A DNA stretch of 64,000 nt from JABHIE01 sp964584805 (GTDB lineage Bacteria; Planctomycetota; UBA1135), in assembly GCA_964584805.1 (NCBI GenBank), contig CAZPAY010000004.1:1-64000 (forward strand), in the 5' to 3' direction. This document shows positions 16,406-25,835 of this stretch, in pieces; position 1 is the stretch's first letter, and the number at the start of each line of letters is the position of its first letter. The position numbers were made by a program, and so were the translations under genes. The notes under the pieces were generated by a model, which was not told the origin of the DNA, did no database searches, and saw only the letters and a list, made by a program, of their open reading frames with translations.

Positions 16406-19090
16406 ATGTTGCAGAATCTTCCTCACGAGCCCCACAAAATCAAGACCATCCGCCGCGTAGATTTCTCTACGCTAGAGGAGCGTCGTAAGTCCTTATCACA
16501 GGTGCACTTCAATGTGTTCCATTTGCCTTCGTCGCAAGTCGCTTTTGACATGTGCTCGCTTGGCACCAGCGCAATGACGCAAGAGCAGCTCTCGGGCCAA
16601 CTCATCGGCGACGAGGCTTATGCTGGCGCACGCAACTTTGAAGCGCTTGAATCGGCGGTTTCTTCCGTTTTGGGTTTTGACCAAATCTGCCCCGTGCACA
16701 ACATTTTGGGCGCGGCCAAGTTGGTGGGCGCGACGATGGCGCTAAAAGATAGTGATGTGCCAAGCAATGCTCGCACGCGTGCCGATGTTTTGGGCCCACA
16801 GGGCGTCAATGTCGTCGATATCCGTGACCACAACCAAGAGATCTTTACGGGCAATGCCGATCTGGGCAAACTTGAGGAAGTCCTCAAGGCTGGCAATGTT
16901 TCGGTCGTTGGCCTTCAACTGTTCGCAGACGGCATGCACCCGATCGCCCTCACCAACTTGGCAGCCGTCCGTGCGCTGTCGGAAAAGTATGGCAAGCGTT
17001 TGGTCCTCGATGCCTCACGCGTGATTGAAAATGCTTGGTATGTTCAGCACAACGAGGCTGGCCAAAGTGAGCGCACGATTGCTGAGCTCGTCAAAGAGAT
17101 GGCGCAGTTTGCAAATGTTCTTTTGATGGACGCCGCGCAAGATCCAAAATGCCCTTCGGGTGGTTTGATTGCTTCGCTCGACGACAAAGACATGGAAGCC
17201 TTCCGCAACGAGGTCGTTGTTTACGAGGGTCTACACACTTACGGCGGGATGGCCGGCCGCACCATGGAAATGTTTGCGCGTGGGCTGAATGAAATGTGCA
17301 TCGAAGAAGAGGTGCAATGGGTGATGCAAGAGACCGAGCGTTTTTGCACGCGCATGCTGGATGCCGGTGTGCCACTTGAGCGCGGTTGCGACGGTGCTTA
17401 TCTCAATGCTGTTCAGTTTTTGCCGCACTTAAATCATCATCAGCAAGATGCCCTTTCGGCCTCTCTGTTTTTGATTTCTGGCGTGCGTGCTTTTGCGCAT
17501 GGCCGTATTGGGCGCGATAGCCTTGTTGCGGTTCAGATTCCGCGTTTGGCAATGACGAGTCGCCAGCTTGAGCAAGTCGCTGATGCGATTATCAGCCTGT
17601 ACAACCAGCGCGATTTGGTGCAGTCGCTTGAGCCTCTCAAAGAGGGCGTTTGGCGTGATCAAATGCAGTATCGCTGGGTTTTCCCACCGCTTGAGCGTTT
17701 TGAGTTTGATACTTATCCGTTCACCATTCACACGATTGAACGCATCGCGACGCTGACTCGCGAACAACGCCAAGCCGCACTTGAGGCTGCCGGCTACAAC
17801 ACTTTCTTGTTGCGCTCGGCTGATGTCACGATTGACTTGCTGACCGATTCTGGCACGACTGCCATGAGTACCGATCAGTGGTCGGCTTATGACGCGGCGC
17901 AAGCAACACCTGCTACTTCTGACGATTACCTTTGGTTGGTTGATGTCCTGCGCGATGCAACGGGTTATCAACACATTTTGCCAACGCACCAGGGGCGCGC
18001 GGCCGAGCAAATTCTTTCTGAAATCATGATTAAGCCAGGGCAGTTTGTGCCGGGCAATATGTATTTCACAACGACCAAGCTGCACCAAGAAATCCCGGGT
18101 GGCATCTTCGCTGACATCATTTGTGATGAGGCTGCGCAACCGCAAAGTGAATATCAGTGGAAGGGCAACATCGACCTCGACAAACTAAAAGTCATCGTCG
18201 ATGAGCACGGCGCCGAAAAGGTGTCTTACATTTCGTTTGAGTTCTCGGTCAACATGGCCGGCGGCCAGCCTGTGTCGATGGACAACATGCGCGAGGTTTA
18301 CTCGTATTGCAACCCGCTTGGCATCCCTGTTTTCTTTGATGCGACGCGCATGGTTGAAAATGCTTACATGATTCAAGTGCGTGATGAGCGTTACGCCGAG
18401 ACGGCGGTGCGCGACATTTTGCTTGAGATGCTGATGTATGGCGACGGCATGACGGTTTCGGGCAAGAAGGATTTCTTGATTAACATTGGTGGTTTGCTGG
18501 CGTTTAAAGACAACGATGCTTGGGCCGAAGCCGCGCAAGACAAGTTGCGTTTGTATGAGGGCTCGATTACGGATGGCGGGCTTTCCACTTCTGACCTCGC
18601 CGCGATTGCGGTCGGTGTAGATGAAATGCTCGAAGACGATTACATCCGCTCTCGCGTGCGCCAAACAGCTGCTTTGGGGCAAATGCTGCTTGATGCGGGC
18701 GTGCCGATTGTGACGCCTCCAGGGTCTCACGCGATTTTTGTCGATGTAAAACAATTCCTTCCCCATGTCTCGCAAGATGAATTCCCTGCGCAACGATTGG
18801 CCGGTGAGATTTATGTCGAAACGGGTGTGCGCGCCATGGAGCGCGGGATTGTGTCCAAAGGTCGCAACCCAGAAACGGGCGAGAATTATCACCCAGAGCT
18901 GGAATTGGTGCGCCTGACCATTCCTCGTCGTGCCTACACGCGCGACCACATGCGCGAAGTGGCCAACGGAATCATTCGCCTTTACGAAAAGCGCGAGACG
19001 ATTGGCGGCTTGCAGTTTGTTTACGAGCCTGAAAAATTGCGCTTCTTCCAAGGGCGTTTTGAGGCCTTGCCTGTGGCATCTTTAGTTTAA
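16406..19090 (+). CDS. Double-length tryptophanase/tyrosine phenol-lyase-like PLP protein, N-terminal copy lacks the PLP lysine
   Basis: This 894-residue protein starts at the ATG at 16406 (MLQNLPHEPHKIKTIRR). It is two beta-eliminating lyase units in tandem. The second (about residues 425-894) is full length and intact: VPGNMYFTTTKLHQE, AGGQPVSMDNM, FFDATRMVENAY (D645, R648) and VSGKKDFLINIGG, where K688 should form the Schiff base with PLP. The first (about 1-405) keeps DASRVIENAW (D202, R205) and the GG turn but has AAQDPKCPSGG at the lysine site, with Gln245 in place of the lysine. It starts with the family's N-terminal arm (about HKIKTIRRVDF). The enzymes cleave Trp or Tyr to indole or phenol plus pyruvate and ammonia; usual length is about 460-470. 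The fusion may make an asymmetric enzyme with an inactive partner. Confidence 0.85.
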   Translation: MLQNLPHEPHKIKTIRRVDFSTLEERRKSLSQVHFNVFHLPSSQVAFDMCSLGTSAMTQEQLSGQLIGDEAYAGARNFEALESAVSSVLGFDQICPVHNILGAAKLVGATMALKDSDVPSNARTRADVLGPQGVNVVDIRDHNQEIFTGNADLGKLEEVLKAGNVSVVGLQLFADGMHPIALTNLAAVRALSEKYGKRLVLDASRVIENAWYVQHNEAGQSERTIAELVKEMAQFANVLLMDAAQDPKCPSGGLIASLDDKDMEAFRNEVVVYEGLHTYGGMAGRTMEMFARGLNEMCIEEEVQWVMQETERFCTRMLDAGVPLERGCDGAYLNAVQFLPHLNHHQQDALSASLFLISGVRAFAHGRIGRDSLVAVQIPRLAMTSRQLEQVADAIISLYNQRDLVQSLEPLKEGVWRDQMQYRWVFPPLERFEFDTYPFTIHTIERIATLTREQRQAALEAAGYNTFLLRSADVTIDLLTDSGTTAMSTDQWSAYDAAQATPATSDDYLWLVDVLRDATGYQHILPTHQGRAAEQILSEIMIKPGQFVPGNMYFTTTKLHQEIPGGIFADIICDEAAQPQSEYQWKGNIDLDKLKVIVDEHGAEKVSYISFEFSVNMAGGQPVSMDNMREVYSYCNPLGIPVFFDATRMVENAYMIQVRDERYAETAVRDILLEMLMYGDGMTVSGKKDFLINIGGLLAFKDNDAWAEAAQDKLRLYEGSITDGGLSTSDLAAIAVGVDEMLEDDYIRSRVRQTAALGQMLLDAGVPIVTPPGSHAIFVDVKQFLPHVSQDEFPAQRLAGEIYVETGVRAMERGIVSKGRNPETGENYHPELELVRLTIPRRAYTRDHMREVANGIIRLYEKRETIGGLQFVYEPEKLRFFQGRFEALPVASLV

Positions 19091-19092
19091 TC

Positions 19093-19614
19093 ATGAAAGC
19101 CATTTCTCTCCTTTGTTTGGTGTGCGCATTGAGCGCATGCAGTTCTGATGTCGACGCGCCTGTGGCGCAAGCTAACGAGGGGGTGGTTGCCGACGCTGTG
19201 GCTCAATCAGCCAGCGCCAAGGCATACGGCGCAGAGCTGTCGCTTTCTGACGCAACCACTTTGACTGAGTTGCTCGCGGATCGCGATGCCTTTGTCGACA
19301 AAAAGATTCGTGTTACAGGCACCGTTGTAGGCGTCTGCAAAAAACGCGGATGTTGGATTAACATCGGCGCGGGTGAGGGCGAGAAAGTGCGCTTTAAGGT
19401 ACAAGATGGTGTCATGGTCTTCCCGATGTCTGCAAAAGGCAGTCAGGTCACGGCCGAAGGCATCTGGACGAAGCAAGTCATTTCTGTTGAGCGTTTGCGC
19501 GAGATGGAGGCCAAGCACGCCAAAGAAGAGGGCGAAGATTTTGACCCTGCAACCATCACCGAGCCCTATATCGGTTACCAGTTGACAGGCCTTGGTGCTG
19601 TTATCGATGGCTAA
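19093..19614 (+). CDS. DUF4920-type lipoprotein
   Basis: This 173-residue protein has a lipoprotein signal (MKAISLLCLVCALSAC, lipobox L-S-A-C) followed by a Ser/Ala linker. The domain from about residue 45 has an OB-like pattern with FVDKKIRVTGTVVGVCKKRGCWINI; the C-K-K-R-G-C-W pair of Cys is the DUF4920 signature. EGEKVRFKVQDGVMVFP and TAEGIWTKQVISVERLREMEAKHAKE complete it. It lies 2 bases after the tryptophanase-like gene and overlaps the next gene by 8 bases, so these three appear cotranscribed. The domain often accompanies PepSY membrane proteins and may handle copper or redox at the envelope. Confidence 0.75.
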   Translation: MKAISLLCLVCALSACSSDVDAPVAQANEGVVADAVAQSASAKAYGAELSLSDATTLTELLADRDAFVDKKIRVTGTVVGVCKKRGCWINIGAGEGEKVRFKVQDGVMVFPMSAKGSQVTAEGIWTKQVISVERLREMEAKHAKEEGEDFDPATITEPYIGYQLTGLGAVIDG

Positions 19615-20158
19615 GAAAAACCGTGTGCGCAAATGGTTGCGTATTATCCACCGCGACCTCGGCTACCTTGCCGCGGGATTAACCATCCTGTATGCGATTT
19701 CAGGTGTGGCGGTGAATCATGTGGGTGACTGGAATCCAAATGTAACCATCGAGCATACTTGGCACGAGATTGGCCCTGCTCGTGGGCTTTCGGCCGAGGA
19801 TGTTTTGACCAAACTTGGTGAGCCTACACGGCACAAATCGACCTTCCGTCCTGACTCAAACACTTTGCAGATTTTTGCGAAAGGCACAGCGATTACGGTT
19901 GATTTGGCAAGCGGTCAAACTGTCCTTGAGCGCACGGAAACGCGCCCCGTTTTTTACGAGACAAATTTCCTGCACCTCAACCACGCCAAAGAGTGGTGGA
20001 CATGGATCGCTGACATTTTTGCGGGCGCACTGGCCTTCCTCGCGATTTCGGGGCTCTTCATAATCAAAGGAAAGAAAGGCCTGGTTGGCCGCGGCAAATG
20101 GTTTGCGCTTGCGGGACTTGCCGTGCCCCTTTTCTTTCTTTGGCTTTATTTGCCTTAG
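19607..20158 (+). CDS. PepSY-associated TM helix protein
   Basis: This 183-residue protein starts at the ATG at 19607, inside the end of the DUF4920 gene. Its N-terminus has the Arg/Lys-rich RVRKWLRIIHRDLGYLAAG motif of PepSY-associated TM proteins, followed by the first membrane helix (about 17-36). A periplasmic PepSY-like region with EDVLTKLGEPTRHK follows. Two C-terminal helices (about 130-150 and 165-182) separate FLHLNHAKEWWTWIADIFAG from the basic KGKKGLVGRGKW. The His residues on the first and third helices could bind haem or metal. Function is undefined in related proteins. Confidence 0.75.
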   Translation: MAKKNRVRKWLRIIHRDLGYLAAGLTILYAISGVAVNHVGDWNPNVTIEHTWHEIGPARGLSAEDVLTKLGEPTRHKSTFRPDSNTLQIFAKGTAITVDLASGQTVLERTETRPVFYETNFLHLNHAKEWWTWIADIFAGALAFLAISGLFIIKGKKGLVGRGKWFALAGLAVPLFFLWLYLP

Positions 20159-20204
20159 CGGAAAAGAGCCACACAAACTGAGGGTAGTCGCGCATAATAC
20201 AAAT

Positions 20205-23030
20205 GTGCTTCTTCCCCTCGCATTAGCCTTTTGCGTTCTGCCTGCCGTCCCGATTCCTGCTCAAGAGCGGGCGGAGAAGCTTCATTTTTCCTATCACTGG
20301 CATATGGAGCAGCCGGTTTATTGGCCCGATCAGTGGTCGTTTCAGCCTGAGCGATATGAGCGCGCCTGGGAATCGATTCAGCGCACCGACCAGGGGGCTG
20401 CTCATCCGAGCAATAACTTGCGCGAGATTTTTGGGAAGGCCGACAGGTTGGCGAGCTATCAATATCGCATGCGCGATTGCATCAGCTCGATTTCTTGGGC
20501 GGATGAGGCCGGCGCGCAGATTTCTTATTCGGGCGGCTTGATTGAAAACATCGCGTCCTTGGGTGGTGCGAATCAATTGGGTTATAGCCCAACTTGGAAT
20601 GCCTCCTTAACTGAGGCGCGCGGATGGCCGACCAATGGCCAAGGCGTGCCACGCGCCGACATTGTGCAGTTTTCCTTTCATCATGCGCTGTTGCCATTGT
20701 TGAATGACTCCACGATTCGTATGGAGTTGGATTTATACAAGCAGGTTTACGGCGAGACCTGGGGCACGCAAGTCGCGCAATCGCGTGGTTTCTTTCCGAG
20801 CGAAATGGCCTTTTCTACTCGTTTGATTCCATTCTTAAAAGAGGCGGGCATCGAATGGAGTTTTGTCTCGGGCGAAAAACTTTCGCGCGCATGCACTGAC
20901 TTCCCCCTGGTCTTTGGCAGTGGAGGAATGAATTGCGACCCCCCAAACTTGGCCGATCAACTTAACCCTGCCGCGGTTGATTATTTTCAACGCACGATTA
21001 GCCGAGGTTGTGGCCCTGCAACGGCAGCGCCGTTTGGCTATCAACCACACCGGGCATTTTATGTGAACCCCGAAACGGGTCAGTCTGACAGCATCATTGT
21101 CGTGCCGTGCGCCCAAGCCTTGGGGTGGGAAGATGGCTACTCGCCAACATCCACGGGCGCGTTGGATGCGTTGCAGGCATTCAATCCGCCCAACCGCCCG
21201 ATGCTTGTTGTATTTGCCCACGATGGCGACAACGCTTGGGGTGGTGGTTATGACTACTACATGAACGCCGTGCCGAATTTCGTCGGCGCGGCCGAGGGTG
21301 CCGGCTATCGCGCAACGGTCGTGCAAGAGTATTTGAAAGACCACCCCGTGCCGGCGGATGACTATGTGCATGTCGAAGATGGCGCATGGGTGAATGCCGA
21401 GGGCGATTTTGGTGCCCCGCAATTCTTAAATTGGAATTGGCCACCGGTCAATACGAGCGGAAATGTCGATGTCGAAAATGGCTGGGCGGAAGACATCCGG
21501 AATTGGGCGGTCATCACGGCAGCGCAAAATGTTGTCGATACCGCTGAGCAAGTTTGGAGTGGTCGGTTGGATACCGCGCGCATTCTGCATCCTGAAAATG
21601 GCGCCAATGCAATGGAGCTCGTCTGGCATTATTTCCTAGGCTCGCTGAACTCGGGCTACATGTATTACGGCACCGCCGAAGACATGGAGGTCAAACCTAC
21701 AATCGCCTGTAATGAGGCGATTCAGCAGTCACAGAGCATTTTGACGGCGGGTTTTGCTGACAAGACGCCCCCCACGATTTGGCTGCCGCAACGCTGGCCC
21801 TGGAACCCTGGCTCAACAAATTTCGGCCCCGCACATGGCTATAAAGAAGTGCATGACGATGGCGATTTCCATATCTGGACATTCGCTCACGATGTGTCTG
21901 GCGTGGTGTCTGCAAAATTAATGGTCCGCGAAGATGTCGATGGTAAGAATCCACTTGGCGATATCGAAAATGAAACTTATGTCGGCGGAACTGGCGTCGG
22001 GCAATGGGTTGAGCTTGCGATGACGCGACGCACATTCCCCGCGGGCAATTTTTTCAACGACCCGAGTGTCGATTTCTTTGAAATGCCCCAGGCAATTGCT
22101 GAGCAGTGGTTCGCCGAGGTGGTTGACTATCGCGATGCACATCTTGATTACTACATTGAGGCCGTCGACTCTAAAGGCAACACGAGCCGCAGCCCGATTC
22201 AACATGTTTGGGTGGGCGATGGATCCGGATCCAGCGGCGGAAATGACCGTGTCCAACTCAACCCCGACCCGCCTGTTGCGGGTGATGCACTCACAGTTTT
22301 TTATGATGCATCTAAGGGGCCGTTGTTGAGCGCAAATCAAATTTACATTCACGCCGGCGTTAATGACTGGGCGCAAACGCTTCCGCAAGATGCGGCGATG
22401 ACTTGGGATGCCACGCATTCCGTTTGGAGTATCACGGGTCGCGTGCCATCTGGCGCTTCGCAAGTAGATTTCGTTTTTCGTGATGGGTCCAATAACTGGG
22501 ATAACAATGGCGGTGCCGATTGGCATTACGCCGTGAGCGGAGGTGGTTCTCAAACTTGGGACATGGACGGTCAGCTTGATGCGTCTGCCACTCTGGTTTC
22601 GCAAAACAACGGAATGCATTTATGGGCCGGCATTCAAAATAACGAGCTCTACTTTGCAACGGACGCAGCGGGCTTGGGCGAAGACCGTTTTCTTTTCGTC
22701 GCACAACAACCGGGTGCTCTCGTCGTTCCGCCGTGGGCAAAGGCGGGGCGTGTCGCACAATGGGACGCATACCTGGCCGGCGAAGCGGACAATGGTTGGG
22801 TCGGCTGGTTTGAGACTCCGCAAGCCAGCGGTGAATCTGCCCAGGGTGCCGTCCTTGAAGGGACGATTTCGGTCGCGGATCTGTTTGGTGGCATGCCGAA
22901 TTCTCTTTACCTAGCTGTGGGTAGTTATGAGACCGATAACGCCAAACCCCTGCTCACAAGTAAGCAAATTGGTATTACACTCGATGGTGACGGCAATCTA
23001 GACGCGGCTGAATGGGTGCGCGTGCACTAG
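20205..23030 (+). CDS. Secreted GH57-like glycoside hydrolase with starch-binding-type domain
   Basis: The GTG at 20205 begins a signal peptide (LLPLALAFCVLPAVPIPAQ), giving 941 residues. The N-terminal catalytic barrel has the GH57-type opening HFSYHWHMEQPVYWPD and later VQFSFHHALLPLL and RGFFPSEMAFS, where the Glu is the candidate nucleophile position of the family. A second acidic site is suggested by LVVFAHDGDNAWGGGYDYYM. Residues 615-720 form a beta-rich stretch. Residues 725-800 resemble a CBM25/26-like starch-binding fold (NPDPPVAGDALTVFYDA, IYIHAGVNDWAQ, DFVFRDGSNNWDNNGG). The last 110 residues are a further beta-domain. A GH57 role on alpha-glucans in the periplasm or outside is inferred; activity is not proven. 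Confidence 0.7.
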   Translation: MLLPLALAFCVLPAVPIPAQERAEKLHFSYHWHMEQPVYWPDQWSFQPERYERAWESIQRTDQGAAHPSNNLREIFGKADRLASYQYRMRDCISSISWADEAGAQISYSGGLIENIASLGGANQLGYSPTWNASLTEARGWPTNGQGVPRADIVQFSFHHALLPLLNDSTIRMELDLYKQVYGETWGTQVAQSRGFFPSEMAFSTRLIPFLKEAGIEWSFVSGEKLSRACTDFPLVFGSGGMNCDPPNLADQLNPAAVDYFQRTISRGCGPATAAPFGYQPHRAFYVNPETGQSDSIIVVPCAQALGWEDGYSPTSTGALDALQAFNPPNRPMLVVFAHDGDNAWGGGYDYYMNAVPNFVGAAEGAGYRATVVQEYLKDHPVPADDYVHVEDGAWVNAEGDFGAPQFLNWNWPPVNTSGNVDVENGWAEDIRNWAVITAAQNVVDTAEQVWSGRLDTARILHPENGANAMELVWHYFLGSLNSGYMYYGTAEDMEVKPTIACNEAIQQSQSILTAGFADKTPPTIWLPQRWPWNPGSTNFGPAHGYKEVHDDGDFHIWTFAHDVSGVVSAKLMVREDVDGKNPLGDIENETYVGGTGVGQWVELAMTRRTFPAGNFFNDPSVDFFEMPQAIAEQWFAEVVDYRDAHLDYYIEAVDSKGNTSRSPIQHVWVGDGSGSSGGNDRVQLNPDPPVAGDALTVFYDASKGPLLSANQIYIHAGVNDWAQTLPQDAAMTWDATHSVWSITGRVPSGASQVDFVFRDGSNNWDNNGGADWHYAVSGGGSQTWDMDGQLDASATLVSQNNGMHLWAGIQNNELYFATDAAGLGEDRFLFVAQQPGALVVPPWAKAGRVAQWDAYLAGEADNGWVGWFETPQASGESAQGAVLEGTISVADLFGGMPNSLYLAVGSYETDNAKPLLTSKQIGITLDGDGNLDAAEWVRVH

Positions 23031-23071
23031 ATTTCTCCTTCATAAGGCCTAGCGTCAAGTAGGGTGGAGAG

Positions 23072-24541
23072 ATGCTCCTCCTCACCACCCTACTTTCGTT
23101 TCCACTTCTTCAAGAGTTGACTGTTTTCGTTGAGAAAACTGGCGAGCTTGAATTCTCTGGCCAGATGATCGCTCGCCCGTTGCACCGAAATGATGCTGCT
23201 CTGGCTGAGTCGCTGGCACCGCAGACTTTGCGTTACATCGCCGCGACCGATGAGTTTATCTTGAGCGTGCCCGAAGGCATGGACGAAAACAGTTACGCCG
23301 CGCAACTCGCGCGCACGGGTGATTTCGAATATGCCCACCCCAATTGGATTTGTTATCCACTCGGCGACCCGAATGATCCGCGCTTTTCTAGCCAGTGGCA
23401 TCATGACAATATGGAATCATCTTCTGGCTGGGATTTGATTACTGGCGATATGAATCAAATTGCTGCTTGGTGTGATACGGGCGTTGATCCTAATCACGAA
23501 GACCTCGCCGCGAATTTAATCCCAGGTTACAACTCGGTTGATTATCTCGAAGAGGTCAATGGTGGTGACACATCCGATATCAATGGTCACGGTACTCATG
23601 TTGCCGGCTGTATTGGCGCGATTGGAAATAATGGTGTTGGCCTTTCCGGCGTGACGCAAGGTATGAAAATGATGCCGATTCGCGTGAGTAATTCGAGCGG
23701 TGGGGGTGCTTATATGACTAGCATTCTTGACGGCGCTCGCTGGGCAGCCGACCACGGGGCAAAAACGGTAAGTGCGAGTTATTCGGGTGTGGAAAGTGCA
23801 TCCGTCGGTACAGCCGGCACAGACCTCAAAGCTCGCGGTGCATTGTTTTTCTACGCAGCTGGCAATGGGGGGCAAACATGGACGAGTTTCGATTACGCCG
23901 ATACAGTGGTCGTTGGCGCATCCGATTCAGGTGATAATTTGGCGAGCTTTTCTGGCCGCGGCCCTGGTATCGATCTGGTCGCACCCGGCGTTGGCGTTTG
24001 GTCCACCACGCGCTATGACAACTACGCCGCATGGTCGGGTACAAGCATGGCAACGCCAGTCGCCAACGGTGTCGCGGCGATGATTTGGGCGGCCAATCCA
24101 AATCTCACACCCGATGAAGTTCAAGACCGTCTTTACAAATCTTGCGACGACCTTGGCACACCTGGAAACGACAACACTTACGGTTGGGGTCGCGTCAATT
24201 TGCGCAACGCAATCGAATCCGCGCTCAATGGCGACATGACGATGACGATGACGAGCCTGATGGCCGCTCAGGTCGCGACCGTTTCGATTACCGGCGCAGA
24301 CGCCAATGCACCGCTTTACTTGGCTTATTCGTCGACGGGTCTTGCTGTCAATTCCAGTGCAGCGCTCGGTGTCGTTTTTGGGCTTGACAGCCCTTCGCTC
24401 TTACGGACATTCCCTGCAAACGCAGTGGGTGTGGCATCCACAAGCATGATGGTGCCGCAATCTCTTGCAGGTCAATCGTTTTGGGTGCAGACGCTAGCCA
24501 TGAACCGGGCATCAAACTGGATGTTTGACACGGTTCGTTAG
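23072..24541 (+). CDS. Subtilisin-family (S8) serine protease, exported, with shared C-terminal module
   Basis: This 489-residue protein begins with a short signal-like stretch (MLLLTTLLSFPLLQE). An inhibitor I9-like propeptide precedes the catalytic domain. The triad is visible: Asp135 (WCDTGVDPNHEDL), His173 (NGHGTHVAGCIG) and Ser325 (SGTSMATPVANG), with oxyanion Asn265 (AAGNGG). The C-terminal 105 residues after the domain (ANAPLYLAYSSTGLAV, LAGQSFWVQTLAMNRA) belong to the C-terminal module that recurs in this window. It lies downstream of the GH57-like gene and is followed after 61 bases by the convergent RRM gene. The module suggests export to the cell surface or beyond. Confidence 0.85.
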   Translation: MLLLTTLLSFPLLQELTVFVEKTGELEFSGQMIARPLHRNDAALAESLAPQTLRYIAATDEFILSVPEGMDENSYAAQLARTGDFEYAHPNWICYPLGDPNDPRFSSQWHHDNMESSSGWDLITGDMNQIAAWCDTGVDPNHEDLAANLIPGYNSVDYLEEVNGGDTSDINGHGTHVAGCIGAIGNNGVGLSGVTQGMKMMPIRVSNSSGGGAYMTSILDGARWAADHGAKTVSASYSGVESASVGTAGTDLKARGALFFYAAGNGGQTWTSFDYADTVVVGASDSGDNLASFSGRGPGIDLVAPGVGVWSTTRYDNYAAWSGTSMATPVANGVAAMIWAANPNLTPDEVQDRLYKSCDDLGTPGNDNTYGWGRVNLRNAIESALNGDMTMTMTSLMAAQVATVSITGADANAPLYLAYSSTGLAVNSSAALGVVFGLDSPSLLRTFPANAVGVASTSMMVPQSLAGQSFWVQTLAMNRASNWMFDTVR

Positions 24542-24547
24542 CCGTAT

Positions 24548-24583
24548 AAAAAAATCACCCGCTGAGCCAAAGCTCAACGGGTG
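24548..24583 (-). terminator. Rho-independent terminator of the RRM gene
   Basis: On the minus strand, CACCCGTTGAGC pairs with GCTCAGCGGGTG (one mismatch) around a short loop and is followed by ATTTTTTT. It lies just after the RRM stop. Confidence 0.85.
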
Positions 24584-24601
24584 AAAACGCTTGGTAAAAA
24601 C

Positions 24602-24862
24602 TTACCAGCGACGAGGGCGCTCTTCGCGAGCTTGTGCCTCGTTTACTTTGATCGCGCGACCTTCGAACTCGGTACCGTTAAGAGCCTCAATAGCCTTGGT
24701 GGCGCCTTCGTCGTCAAGCTCGACAAAACCGAAGCCACGGGAGCGGCCAGTTTCGCGATCTTGGATGATCTTGCTGTCTGAAACATCGCCATATTCAGCG
24801 AAGATATTACGGAGCTCATCGTCATCGATGCTCCAGGGGAGGTTGCCAACAAATAGGCGCAT
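24602..24862 (-). CDS. RRM-domain RNA-binding protein
   Basis: This 86-residue protein is a single RNA recognition motif, starting at the ATG at 24862. It has RNP2 as RLFVGNLPW at the start and RNP1 as RGFGFVEL near residue 45, then a short basic tail EERPRRW. Such small RRM proteins (rbp type, known in cyanobacteria and some other phyla) bind RNA and often respond to cold. Its mRNA would have a short leader with a hairpin (24875-24904). It is monocistronic, with a strong terminator. Its target is unknown. Confidence 0.9.
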   Translation of the reverse strand: MRLFVGNLPWSIDDDELRNIFAEYGDVSDSKIIQDRETGRSRGFGFVELDDEGATKAIEALNGTEFEGRAIKVNEAQAREERPRRW

Positions 24863-24874
24863 TTGGTTTCTAAT

Positions 24875-24904
24875 CCGAGAGGAGTTACCGGTGCAGTCTC
24901 TCGG
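24875..24904. promoter_or_regulatory. Hairpin in the leader of the RRM gene
   Basis: CCGAGAG and CTCTCGG form a 7-bp inverted repeat separated by 16 bases, 13 bases upstream of the RRM start. Leader hairpins regulate several bacterial RNA-binding protein genes; here the function is unproven. Confidence 0.4.
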
Positions 24905-24937
24905 AGCAACGCACAACGGGCACGGCCGCGAATCGGC

Positions 24938-25753
24938 CTAGGGAGATTGTAAGGTTTTTTCAGTTTCACGCCCTATAAACTCAATAATTCCCCAATGCTG
25001 GGGTAAATGCATATTGATGACATGCTGCGGCGACCAGACCCAATTGTCGGCCTCGCTCCCCTCAATTTTGCGATATCCATGGGCAGAATCACTGTCGGGG
25101 ATGACCTCCCACTCGACTCTTGAGAAATTTATCCGCCATTCATCGCCATTATTGGGCGGGCAAGGAAAATCAGTATTTTGCGCAATTTCACTCATCGGGA
25201 TGGCGATTTCAATCGACCACCCGCGGTCTATGTCGCTCGAATCATTGAGTGTGCCGTCAATATGGATGCCCACCAGCAAGCCAGCGATGTCCCAAGAATT
25301 GTCGGGCTCGCCGCCGTTGATGTAACTTTTGGGCAAGAATAAATCCCACTCGGTGCCGAGGGCATTAACCTCTAGCTCCATATATTTCTCGCAATCGCCG
25401 TCTGGGTCAAGGAAAACTTCAAAATCGTTATCGTAGAAAATGACGGAATCTCGCTCGGTCAGCGTGCCCCAAATGTGAGGCTCTTCCATCTCAGCGGCAA
25501 TGTAGAGATATTGATCATCCCATGCCATTTTCATGCGTGTGCGGAATCGCGGTGTCGGCTTGATACTGCCCTCGATGTCTACATAATCGCCAGTCCAGGC
25601 TGCTGTAGACCAAGCCGAATCATCTAAAACGCCATCAATCGTGGGCAAGGTGGCTAAAAAAGGAGCCTGGTAAACTTCGGGCAAAACGGCTGTCGTGGGC
25701 CCTGTGCAAGAAGAACAGAGCAGAAGGGATGAAAGTGTGAGGTGCTTCAGCAT
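24938..25753 (-). CDS. Carbohydrate-binding family 9-like lipoprotein
   Basis: This 271-residue protein has a lipoprotein signal (MLKHLTLSSLLLCSSC). The rest is a single beta-sandwich of the CBM9-like family. Marker segments are the opening TIDGVLDDSAWSTAAW, then MKMAWDDQYLYIAAEMEEP, a Ca-like acidic loop IFYDNDFEVFLDPDGD, YMELEVNALGTEWDLF and a closing INFSRVEWE. These domains bind sugars at the cell surface, and in this type of genome they often go with sugar-degrading enzymes. It is divergent from the small lipoprotein gene at 25836. Confidence 0.8.
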   Translation of the reverse strand: MLKHLTLSSLLLCSSCTGPTTAVLPEVYQAPFLATLPTIDGVLDDSAWSTAAWTGDYVDIEGSIKPTPRFRTRMKMAWDDQYLYIAAEMEEPHIWGTLTERDSVIFYDNDFEVFLDPDGDCEKYMELEVNALGTEWDLFLPKSYINGGEPDNSWDIAGLLVGIHIDGTLNDSSDIDRGWSIEIAIPMSEIAQNTDFPCPPNNGDEWRINFSRVEWEVIPDSDSAHGYRKIEGSEADNWVWSPQHVINMHLPQHWGIIEFIGRETEKTLQSP

Positions 25754-25835
25754 GCGTGGCCTTCACACCATAACCAGAAATTAAAAAAACTGAAAAGATG
25801 TTGTCACGCGCGCTTCATTCTCCCTCTTAGGCAAT

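Noticed and set aside
24142..24387. Acidic/basic 81-codon frame over the protease gene
   Set aside because: It is an overlapping frame inside the subtilisin C-terminal module, with low-complexity Asp and Arg runs caused by the GACGATGACGATG repeat.
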